A stretch of 6,463 nt of DNA, from positions 1 to 6,463 of the forward strand of contig JBJKXM010000051.1 of assembly GCA_045561575.1 (NCBI GenBank), written 5' to 3'. The notes beneath the pieces were generated by a model. The model was not told the DNA's origin. It saw only the letters and a program-made list of their open reading frames with translations, and ran no database searches. This DNA is from GCA-002715885 sp045561575. GTDB taxonomy: Bacteria; Bacteroidota; Bacteroidia; Flavobacteriales; BACL11. Shown piece by piece: positions 1-5,658 of the stretch; the stretch's first letter is position 1; each line of letters begins with the position of its first letter. A program made the translations under genes and the position numbers.

Positions 1-31
1 TTGCTAAGTATAAAAAGTTAAAATTTTTCAT
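1..31 (-). CDS. Start of a probable exported protein, cut by the window edge
   Basis: The minus strand opens with ATG at 31-29 and stays open to base 1, giving MKNFNFLYLA. A lysine followed by a hydrophobic, aromatic-rich run is how many Bacteroidota signal peptides begin, so an exported protein or lipoprotein is plausible. A perfect TAnnTTTG box lies upstream at 78-71 and would give a leader of about 35 bases. The gene would lie in the same direction as, and 113 bases beyond, the stop of the degenerate response regulator, and no terminator is visible between them. Only ten codons are visible, so function cannot be assigned. The reading could be chance, because short open frames are common in such AT-rich DNA. 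Confidence 0.42.
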   Translation of the reverse strand, partial: MKNFNFLYLA

Positions 32-70
32 TAGTTTATTTAATTAATTAATAGTTGTTTAAAATTGTGA

Positions 71-78
71 CAAACTTA
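71..78 (-). promoter_or_regulatory. Candidate Bacteroidota -7 box (TAAGTTTG)
   Basis: Read on the minus strand, 78-71 is TAAGTTTG, an exact fit to the Bacteroidota -7 consensus TAnnTTTG. It sits 39 bases upstream of the ATG at 31. I see no TTTG/TTG -33 element 19-23 bases further upstream, which lowers confidence. The box overlaps the imperfect palindrome CAAACTTAAATTTG (71-84), so a repressor or activator could act here. Confidence 0.35.
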
Positions 79-144
79 AATTTGATATTTGTACTTATTA
101 TTTATTAATTTTTAATGTATCTTTAATCAATAGTTAATTTAATG

Positions 145-798
145 TTAACTAACCTTATAACCAACTCCTTTTATTGTTCTAATATAATCTTTTTGTAGTG
201 TAGATCTAAGAGCTCTTATATGTACATCTAATGTTCTATTTCCAGCAAATAATTCACCACCCCAAACTTTTCTATATAGTAATTCTCTTTTAAAAACTTT
301 ACCAGGATTAGAACAGAGTTCAACTAATAATTCAAATTGCTTGTTTGGCAATTCAATAATATCATTGGTAATAGTATTTAATATCGTTCTTTTAATTAAG
401 GAGATATTAAATTCTTTGTAAATAATATTTTCTTTTGTTTCATTAAAAATAAAATCTACTATAGTTTTAATTTTTTTAAACAAAATGTGCGCTGATAAAT
501 TAAAACTGACAAAATCATTACAACCATTATTATATGCTGCAATTTTTAAAAAATTTTCATTAGAATTTGATCTAATGATAATATATGTTAATATATTTGT
601 CTCTCTTATGATATTAGATGCTTCAATAGCATCAAAATCATCATTAACATGATCCATTATTATAATGGATTTATGTGATAAAGAAGAAATAATTTTATCA
701 ATTGATTTAGCTATAACTATTTGAAAATCTTTCAAATCAAATGATGAATCTAATTTATTAAGAAAATCGATATTATTTGAACAAACAATTAATTTCAT
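145..798 (-). CDS. OmpR/PhoB-family response regulator with degenerate receiver
   Basis: This is a 217-residue protein with the size and two-domain plan of OmpR/PhoB regulators. Residues 1-115 form a receiver-like domain. The phosphoacceptor position is kept (D49 in SIIIMDH), but the Mg2+-binding acidic pair near the N-terminus is replaced (LIVCSNN, S7/N8), the switch Thr is Ser (S77), and the invariant Lys-Pro is F99-N100. Normal aspartyl phosphorylation is therefore doubtful, as in atypical regulators that act without phosphate. Residues 127-217 are an intact winged helix-turn-helix: recognition-helix region NRTLDVHIRALRSTL (187-201), then the wing TIKGVGYK (208-215). The second regulator (952-1626) diverges from it and shares 34 of 68 winged-helix residues by hand alignment, so a shared or competing DNA target is likely. 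No kinase gene is adjacent. The start is the first Met of the receiver strand, and no Shine-Dalgarno sequence precedes it. Regulated genes are unknown. Confidence 0.93.
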   Translation of the reverse strand: MKLIVCSNNIDFLNKLDSSFDLKDFQIVIAKSIDKIISSLSHKSIIIMDHVNDDFDAIEASNIIRETNILTYIIIRSNSNENFLKIAAYNNGCNDFVSFNLSAHILFKKIKTIVDFIFNETKENIIYKEFNISLIKRTILNTITNDIIELPNKQFELLVELCSNPGKVFKRELLYRKVWGGELFAGNRTLDVHIRALRSTLQKDYIRTIKGVGYKVS

Positions 799-802
799 TT
801 TG

Positions 803-810
803 CAATTATA
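803..810 (-). promoter_or_regulatory. Weak -7-like box (TATAATTG) next to a start codon
   Basis: On the minus strand 810-803 reads TATAATTG, one mismatch from TAnnTTTG, and ends four bases before the ATG of the degenerate response regulator. If functional, transcription would begin at or beside the start codon. No clear -33 element is visible, and the motif is close to what AT-rich DNA gives by chance. Confidence 0.22.
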
Positions 811-862
811 ATTTAGACAACAGATTATTACATTGCATAAATTTAAAATATTATTTAAATTA

Positions 863-880
863 ATGTTAATTTTATGTAAA
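863..880. promoter_or_regulatory. Candidate OmpR/PhoB-type direct-repeat operator
   Basis: ATGTTAA (863-869) and ATGTAAA (874-880) are spaced exactly 11 bases apart with an AT-rich TTTT spacer. This is the architecture of Pho boxes and other OmpR-family sites, where a 7-base element plus a 4-base spacer is bound head-to-tail by a regulator dimer. It lies between two divergent genes that both encode such regulators, so autoregulation is the natural reading. The surrounding DNA is very AT-rich, so the repeat alone is not proof. Confidence 0.4.
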
Positions 881-895
881 CTTAAATTAAGTTTA
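877..895. repeat. Perfect 19-base palindrome between divergent regulators
   Basis: TAAACTTAA and TTAAGTTTA form nine perfect complementary pairs about a single central A at 886. The palindrome lies near the middle of the 153-base intergenic region (799-951) and overlaps the second unit of the 11-base direct repeat. It is more likely a protein-binding site than a terminator, since it sits upstream of both genes and each arm has only one G or C. The left arm plus centre recurs as AAACTTAAATT at 72-82. Confidence 0.45.
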
Positions 896-938
896 TATGA
901 AATTTAAATTGATTGAAAAATAATTAAGGATGTTTAAT

Positions 939-946
939 TAATTTTG
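939..946 (+). promoter_or_regulatory. -7-like box (TAATTTTG) abutting the start codon
   Basis: TAATTTTG matches the TAnnTTTG consensus exactly and ends five bases before the ATG at 952. A TTG at 913-915 could be a -33 element, although its 23-base spacing is long. If this is the promoter, the mRNA would be leaderless or nearly so. An AAGGA at 926-930 resembles a Shine-Dalgarno core but lies 21 bases from the ATG, too far to serve it. Confidence 0.35.
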
Positions 947-951
947 AAATT

Positions 952-1626
952 ATGAAAAACAAAATTCTTTTAATTGATGATGAAAAAGACATTCTTGAAT
1001 TTTTATCATACAATTTAAGCAAAGCAGGTTATAAAATTGATCAAGCAGAGAATGGTGATGAAGGTTTAAAAAAATTAAAAACATTTAAGCCTGATTTAAT
1101 TATTGTTGATGTTATGATGCCTGTTTTAGATGGTATAGAATTTTGTTCCATCGTTAGATCAAATCCACAACATGAAAACATTATAATAGTTTTTCTTACT
1201 GCTAGAAGTGAAGATTATACTCAGATTATTGCATTAGAATCTGGTGCAGATGATTTTATTAGTAAACCAATTAAGCCAAAATTATTAATCACTAAAATTA
1301 ATTCACTTATAAAAAGAATGGAAAATAAAAAAGCAGAAAATTCTATTTTAAAATTTAAAAATATTGAATTAAATATTGAAAAGTTCCAAGTATTGATAGA
1401 TGGAGAAGAAAAACTTTTTCCTAAGAAAGAATTTGAGATTTTGGAAATGCTAATGAAAAATATATCAAAAGTTTTAACAAGAGAACAATTACTTAATACA
1501 ATATGGGGAACAGATTTATTTGTAGGAGATAGAACGATAGATGTTCACATTAAAAGAATAAGAAATAAAGTGGGTTCAAGTATTATTAAAACAATTAAAG
1601 GTGTTGGATATAAATTAAGTGAGTAA
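952..1626 (+). CDS. OmpR/PhoB-family response regulator, intact receiver
   Basis: This 224-residue two-component response regulator would be phosphorylated by a histidine kinase and bind DNA as a dimer. The receiver (about 1-120) has every catalytic residue: acidic pair D9-D10, phosphoacceptor D53 in LIIVDVMMP, T83, and K105-P106. The winged helix-turn-helix covers about 132-224, with recognition-helix region DRTIDVHIKRIRNKV (193-207) and the terminal wing TIKGVGYK (214-221). It resembles the PhoB/RprY-like regulators common in Bacteroidota, but I cannot name the orthologue. No kinase gene lies downstream. Instead, the 3' end overlaps the convergent acetyltransferase gene by 12 bases. The start is set by the receiver's first strand (MKNKILLIDD), and no usable Shine-Dalgarno sequence is present. 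It is divergent from, and paralogous to, the degenerate regulator at 145-798. Signal and targets cannot be read from the sequence. Confidence 0.96.
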   Translation: MKNKILLIDDEKDILEFLSYNLSKAGYKIDQAENGDEGLKKLKTFKPDLIIVDVMMPVLDGIEFCSIVRSNPQHENIIIVFLTARSEDYTQIIALESGADDFISKPIKPKLLITKINSLIKRMENKKAENSILKFKNIELNIEKFQVLIDGEEKLFPKKEFEILEMLMKNISKVLTREQLLNTIWGTDLFVGDRTIDVHIKRIRNKVGSSIIKTIKGVGYKLSE

Positions 1627-2094
1627 ATTAAGTTCTTTAATCTTATTTTTATCCAATCTTCCATTTAACCAAGTTGATGAAATAGATGCATTATATTTCT
1701 TATAAAAATTAAGTGCTGGAGTATTCCAATCTAGAACTTGCCAATGTAAACCATCCATGTTTTCTTTATTAGCAATTCTAATTGTTTCCTCAAAAAGCAT
1801 GCCCCCTATACCCTTTCTTCTATATTCTTCCTTAACAACAAAATCTTCAAGGAACAATACCTTTCCTTTCCATGTTGAATATCTTATAAAGTAAAAACAA
1901 ACACCTATAATGTGATTTTCATGTTCAGCAACTAATAAATAATAATAAGGATGATCTTTAAAACCATCTTTTTCTAATTGATCTAAAGTTACTTCTACTT
2001 GATCAAGAGCATTTTCATATTCAGCAAGTTCTTTAATTAGTGCTAATACTTGTGGTAAATCTTCTTTAATTCCTTTTCTTAAAAGAATATCCAT
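1615..2094 (-). CDS. GNAT-family N-acetyltransferase (diamine acetyltransferase-like)
   Basis: This 159-residue cytoplasmic enzyme is of the GNAT fold and is expected to move acetyl from acetyl-CoA to an amine. Visible marks are the opening LRKGIKEDLPQVLALIKELA (5-24), the strand and P-loop LEDFVV...YRRKGIGG (82-98; R92-G97 is the CoA pyrophosphate-binding Q/RxxGxG/A type motif), and HWQVLDWNTPALNFYKKYNA (117-136). This combination is typical of the spermidine/spermine or thialysine acetyltransferase branch, making a polyamine or lysine-like amine a plausible substrate. The true substrate is not proven. The ATG directly follows the TAA of the large surface-protein gene upstream, with no gap, so translation is probably coupled and the two are co-transcribed. 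Its 3' end overlaps the convergent response regulator gene by 12 bases. The length fits a single-domain GNAT. Confidence 0.93.
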   Translation of the reverse strand: MDILLRKGIKEDLPQVLALIKELAEYENALDQVEVTLDQLEKDGFKDHPYYYLLVAEHENHIIGVCFYFIRYSTWKGKVLFLEDFVVKEEYRRKGIGGMLFEETIRIANKENMDGLHWQVLDWNTPALNFYKKYNASISSTWLNGRLDKNKIKELNLLT

Positions 2095-5000
2095 TTATCT
2101 GATAACTCTAACAGTTCCTTGGTATTTGTAAGGTCTACCGTTGTAATCTTCTAATCTGATTGTATAGAGGTACAATCCTTGTATTATATCATCTGCAAAC
2201 CATGGAGAGTTTTTAGATTTAAAAATTGGCTCTCCCCACCTATTATAAATTTCAATCTCATAATTATATATTCCAATTCCAATTGGAGCAAAACTCTCGT
2301 TAATCTGATCTAAATCTGGACTAAATGAATTTGGAATATAGACTGAATATGTTGGATAAATAGTTACATAATTAGAAATATTGTCAGAGCAGTTATTAGC
2401 TCCAAATACAGTTAATTCAACATAATACTGACCAAATTCTGGATAGGAATATGTAAAATAATTCTCTTCACTAATAGTAAAACCATCTCCTAAACTCCAG
2501 GTATTATTTACAAATCCTGAAGATAAATTAGTGAAAGTTATTAAACTATCTGTTTGACCAATTTTTGGAGTAATAGACATATTTGCTGTTGGAGCTTCCA
2601 ATACTTGAATTACTTTATCTAATGAATTACTACAGCCGAGTGAGTCTGTATAAGAATAGGATAAAGTATGATTTCCAAGAGTTAATTTAGATGGAAAAAC
2701 TGTATCTGTTAGATTATTGTCAATGTAAAAATCACCACCTATTGGCTCAGCATCATTAAATAAAAATGGCTCTACATTTTCACAGATGTCATCTAACAAA
2801 ATGTTTAAGTATGGTAGCTCGTTAACTTTTACAAATACTGAATCTAGAGGATTAGTAAAACATCCAGTATTATCGTCTATAGAATTAAGAACTAAATCAT
2901 CAGAATTAGTCATTTTAATTTTGATTAATTCATTTGAACTAATTAAAAATCCAGATGAATCAATTACAAAAGATGAATTATTGATTAATATATTATACAA
3001 ATTTGATGTTGGATAAGAAATACTAATACTTATTTCTGTTGAATCATTTTCACAAACTGGTGAAGTAGCATCAATTGAATAATTTGAAACATTTAATGAT
3101 AGTTTAACAACGCTATCACACCCATATATATTTGTTAATGTATCATAATAAATACCTGATTGGTCATATGTTGTTCCATTCCAAAAATAGGTTGAGCATG
3201 TACTTATCGATACTTCTTTGTATGATTCTTGATTTATAGTAAGGTTTAAATATACATTGGAGTCACACCCGTGTATATTAACTCCTTGCCAATAATAAAA
3301 ACCACTTGTATCGTATGTATTACCATTCCAAAAATAACTATTGCATAATGATGTTGTAATATTAACGGTTGATGAATCATTAATAGTTAAATTTAATGTT
3401 GCACTTGAATCACAGCCGTTTAAATTTACTCCGTTCCAGCTGTATGAACCAGAAACATCATAGTTAGTTCCATTCCAAAAATAGGTATAACAACTTGATG
3501 TATTAGAGATAGAACTTAGTTGAGGTGGATTAATTAACTCAACCGTATCATTAAATAAACATCCATTTGCATTGGAAATATCTAAATAGTATTCTCCAGA
3601 ACTTAACTGAAATATATCTTGATTTATACTGGTAAATCCATTAGAGCTAGTCCAATTATAAACTAGTGAGTTGTTATTACCACTTACATTAAGATCTATT
3701 GATCCATCATTTCCATTAAAACATGTTACTTGATTAATGTTGTATGATGCATTGTAAGGATTTGGTTCAAGTATTTCGATTGTATCATAAAATATACAAG
3801 GATTTCCATTTATAGAATCAAAGATTTGAATTGCATAAGTTCCAGGAACTAAACTATCTATGTCTTCGTCATTTGAATATAAGTACCATTGTCCAGAGAG
3901 AATAGGTGGTGTTTTTGCATACCAAATAACATTAGCAAAACTACTAAAACCAACAGTTGATGTATTTATAGCTCCATTATTAAATCCACTACAAGTAATA
4001 CTATCCACATCAAATGTAACACTAACTGGATTTGGACTTGTTATATAAAAACTATCACGCAAAAAACAGCCACTTATATCAGTTATCAATAAGGAATATA
4101 GGCCAGATCTTAATCCATTAATATCTTTATTAATATTTGTATATCCATTTGGACCTATCCAATCATATTGTGGTACGCTATCGGTGCCTGAAACAGCAAG
4201 TTGAATCGAACCATCACCATAGCCATAACAACTCTCATCAGTTACATTAGCATTAACAATAAATGTTGAGCTTGAAGATAATGTTATAGTGTATGTATAG
4301 GAAAAAACATTGTTAATAGGACAGGCATCATCTTGAACTGTGATATTAAATGAAATAGGGCTATTTTGAACATCACTTGGCTGAGGGACCCAAAAAAAGG
4401 TTCCAGAAGGATTATTTGAGAAATTATTAGTGATATTAAAACTTGCATTAGGAGTTGATGAAATACCTGACCAAGACATTATCTTGTTATTAGATGAACC
4501 TATTGAAGCGTCAATACTAAATGTAATAGTATCTCCAAAATCAGCACATAAATTCAATGAATCATCTAAGGATGATGAAGTTGTAACATCAGGTGGGTTT
4601 CCATTAAAACCACTCAGCACAGGAGGAACTGTTGTACATGGTAGAATAATAATTTGAATATCACGAATTACACTTCCTATAAATACACCGTTTCTATATT
4701 CAGATATTTTCATGGCAACTATCCCAATATCTTGAGCTGTAGCAGTCATACACAGATTTCCTGAACTTGGATCAAAAGTTGTTGTTCCAGTTATAGGGTT
4801 TGTTACTGAATACCCAGGTAAATATTGAACATTATCAAGGGTACCAGTTGCAAAATCATATGCTAGTGGTGTAACTAAAGAATAAACAAGTGAATCACCA
4901 TCAGGGTCAAATGCTCCATTATTGTAACAAAATGGTTCATTTACACATATATATGGAGCAGGATATTCAGTATATGTTGGAGAATTGTTACAAAAATTTA

Positions 5001-5478
5001 AATTGTTTAACTCTGCTTGAACACATAATTGCTCGTTAGCAGGTTGCGCAATTGTTGTTATAACACCATTTCTATTTGCTAAACACACATTAAATACCCA
5101 ATCATCACAATGATCTAATGTAATAAGTCTTTCATATTTATATTCTTCTATTTCTACCAAACTTGAGGTTCCTGAGCAAGGTGTTCCTGTTTGAGTGCAT
5201 GTAGGAGTAATATAAGTTGGGCCCGAAGCTAAAAGTAATGTTTCTGTAAAGAATAAATTATTACCACATGAATATTCTAAATCAAGTGATCCGGGAGCAG
5301 CAGAATTATTGCAATCACGATAAAAAGAGACCGTAATTTTATAAAAATCAGATGTTGAATTTCTAGCTACACATTCAAATGAAATATCCATACCTGCTGC
5401 ATGAGTAGCATAACTTTCTTTAAATGGAAAGATAGAAGCTAAAATGATGATTAGAAGGTATATGAAACGAATATTCAT
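2095..5478 (-). CDS. Large secreted multidomain surface protein, T9SS type B C-terminal domain
   Basis: This 1127-residue protein has a signal peptide (1-24, cleavage likely after ESYA) followed by THAAGMDISFEC, an N-terminal module often seen in gliding-associated proteins of Bacteroidota (about 25-282, Cys-rich, with DPDGDSLVYSL at 191-201). Next come an Ig/cadherin-like region (284-404), three SprB-like repeats (about 408-481, 486-573, 577-652), three exact 49-residue repeats (659-805), Ig-like modules (806-963), a PKD domain (964-1042, WSLGDG at 994-999) and a C-terminal sorting domain (1044-1127: YIPNSFSPD, EIYNRWGEPIF, ending GTVRVIR). By family knowledge it is exported by Sec, crosses the outer membrane by the type IX system and stays on the surface or is released, perhaps as an adhesin or matrix protein. 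No catalytic domain is visible. It is first in an operon with the acetyltransferase (TAA|ATG). A -7 box lies at 5503-5496, and an A-rich stretch replaces a Shine-Dalgarno sequence. The reading frame is uninterrupted. Confidence 0.95.
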   Translation of the reverse strand: MNIRFIYLLIIILASIFPFKESYATHAAGMDISFECVARNSTSDFYKITVSFYRDCNNSAAPGSLDLEYSCGNNLFFTETLLLASGPTYITPTCTQTGTPCSGTSSLVEIEEYKYERLITLDHCDDWVFNVCLANRNGVITTIAQPANEQLCVQAELNNLNFCNNSPTYTEYPAPYICVNEPFCYNNGAFDPDGDSLVYSLVTPLAYDFATGTLDNVQYLPGYSVTNPITGTTTFDPSSGNLCMTATAQDIGIVAMKISEYRNGVFIGSVIRDIQIIILPCTTVPPVLSGFNGNPPDVTTSSSLDDSLNLCADFGDTITFSIDASIGSSNNKIMSWSGISSTPNASFNITNNFSNNPSGTFFWVPQPSDVQNSPISFNITVQDDACPINNVFSYTYTITLSSSSTFIVNANVTDESCYGYGDGSIQLAVSGTDSVPQYDWIGPNGYTNINKDINGLRSGLYSLLITDISGCFLRDSFYITSPNPVSVTFDVDSITCSGFNNGAINTSTVGFSSFANVIWYAKTPPILSGQWYLYSNDEDIDSLVPGTYAIQIFDSINGNPCIFYDTIEILEPNPYNASYNINQVTCFNGNDGSIDLNVSGNNNSLVYNWTSSNGFTSINQDIFQLSSGEYYLDISNANGCLFNDTVELINPPQLSSISNTSSCYTYFWNGTNYDVSGSYSWNGVNLNGCDSSATLNLTINDSSTVNITTSLCNSYFWNGNTYDTSGFYYWQGVNIHGCDSNVYLNLTINQESYKEVSISTCSTYFWNGTTYDQSGIYYDTLTNIYGCDSVVKLSLNVSNYSIDATSPVCENDSTEISISISYPTSNLYNILINNSSFVIDSSGFLISSNELIKIKMTNSDDLVLNSIDDNTGCFTNPLDSVFVKVNELPYLNILLDDICENVEPFLFNDAEPIGGDFYIDNNLTDTVFPSKLTLGNHTLSYSYTDSLGCSNSLDKVIQVLEAPTANMSITPKIGQTDSLITFTNLSSGFVNNTWSLGDGFTISEENYFTYSYPEFGQYYVELTVFGANNCSDNISNYVTIYPTYSVYIPNSFSPDLDQINESFAPIGIGIYNYEIEIYNRWGEPIFKSKNSPWFADDIIQGLYLYTIRLEDYNGRPYKYQGTVRVIR
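2098..2349 (-). other. Gliding-motility-associated (type B) T9SS C-terminal domain
   Basis: This codes for residues 1044-1127 of the surface protein. YIPNSFSPDLDQINESF (1047-1063) is the conserved entry strand, EIEIYNRWGEPIF (1074-1086) the central signature and GTVRVIR the terminal strand. The segment corresponding to the usual WDG...P.GVYVY loop is WFADDIIQGLYLY (1093-1105), so the WDG motif is altered. In this family the domain acts as the targeting signal recognised by the type IX machinery. Confidence 0.85.
3064..3504 (-). repeat. Three tandem 147-base (49-residue) coding repeats
   Basis: Residues 659-805 hold three in-phase copies with the core C-x3-FWNG-x(1,2)-Y-D-x-SG-x-Y...GCDS...LxLxx. 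First-Cys positions are 663, 712 and 761, and the GCD motifs begin at 688, 737 and 786, each exactly 49 residues apart. At DNA level the 14-mer CCATTCCAAAAATA recurs at 3176, 3323 and 3470 on the plus strand, 147 bases apart. The third copy has lost the WxGV segment. The paired cysteines in each copy (663/689 and equivalents) could form disulfides outside the cell. The module type is familiar in Bacteroidota surface proteins and is probably structural. Confidence 0.9.
3523..4257 (-). repeat. Three degenerate SprB-like repeats in the surface protein
   Basis: Residues 408-652 hold three diverged modules on the pattern C-x-G-x-[ND]-G-[SA]-I-x-L-x-V-S-G...YxWxxxNGx(T)...I..L.SG.Y.L.I.D..GC. The best copies are CYGYGDGSIQLAVSG (417-431) and CFNGNDGSIDLNVSG (586-600). 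The middle copy (CSGFNNGAINTSTVG, 496-510) is longer and less regular. Such repeats are named after the gliding adhesin SprB and occur in many secreted Bacteroidota proteins, so they indicate surface location rather than gliding itself. Confidence 0.75.
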
Positions 5479-5495
5479 TTCTTGATTAATTTATA

Positions 5496-5503
5496 CAAAT
5501 ATA
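5496..5503 (-). promoter_or_regulatory. Candidate -7 box (TATATTTG) of the surface-protein operon
   Basis: On the minus strand 5503-5496 reads TATATTTG, an exact TAnnTTTG match ending 17 bases before the ATG of the surface-protein gene, a reasonable distance for a short leader. No good -33 TTTG is seen. Immediately upstream, 5507-5521 is a symmetric T-tract/A-tract (CTTTTTTT-AAAAAAG on the plus strand) lying in the promoter spacer, which may bend or loosen the DNA. The predicted transcript would cover both minus-strand genes down to 1615. Confidence 0.45.
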
Positions 5504-5646
5504 TAGCTTTTTTTAAAAAAGACTATACATTTGTGTTTTTAGGATAATTATCTTATGTATTCAATAATAAAAATCAATCAAATATACGAATAGTAAAGGG
5601 TTTATAAGTTAAGTAAAAATTAAATAGAATTAAAATTAAAGAATAT

Positions 5647-5654
5647 TAAATTTG
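5647..5654 (+). promoter_or_regulatory. -7-like box (TAAATTTG) abutting the sulfotransferase start
   Basis: TAAATTTG fits TAnnTTTG exactly and ends four bases before the ATG at 5659. A transcript from it would start at or next to the initiation codon. No -33 element is apparent in the AT-rich bases upstream. Confidence 0.33.
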
Positions 5655-5658
5655 TTTT

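Noticed and set aside
3..47. Plus-strand frame AKYKKLKFFISLFN as the end of a gene entering from the left
   Set aside because: Only 14 low-complexity codons, and it competes with the minus-strand signal-peptide-like start at 31, which has a promoter box.
65..73. TTGTGACAA mini-palindrome (TTGTCAC on the minus strand resembles one Pho-box half)
   Set aside because: Only four base pairs per arm and no second unit 11 bases away; too short to claim as a binding site.
926..930. AAGGA as Shine-Dalgarno site for the intact response regulator
   Set aside because: It is 21 bases from the true ATG. The nearer ATG at 930-932 gives only three codons before a stop.
2786..3016. 76-codon open frame on the plus strand
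   Set aside because: It lies wholly antisense to the surface-protein gene, has no family features, and reflects the low density of stop codons opposite this coding sequence.
3860..4048. 62-codon open frame on the plus strand
   Set aside because: Antisense shadow of the SprB-like repeat region; no recognisable motif and no promoter box.
4430..4657. 75-codon open frame on the plus strand
   Set aside because: Antisense shadow of the Ig-like region of the surface protein; no independent support.
5507..5521. CTTTTTTTAAAAAAG as an intrinsic terminator
   Set aside because: The inverted repeat is just a T-run facing an A-run, with no GC stem, and it lies upstream of both flanking genes, so there is no transcript for it to end.
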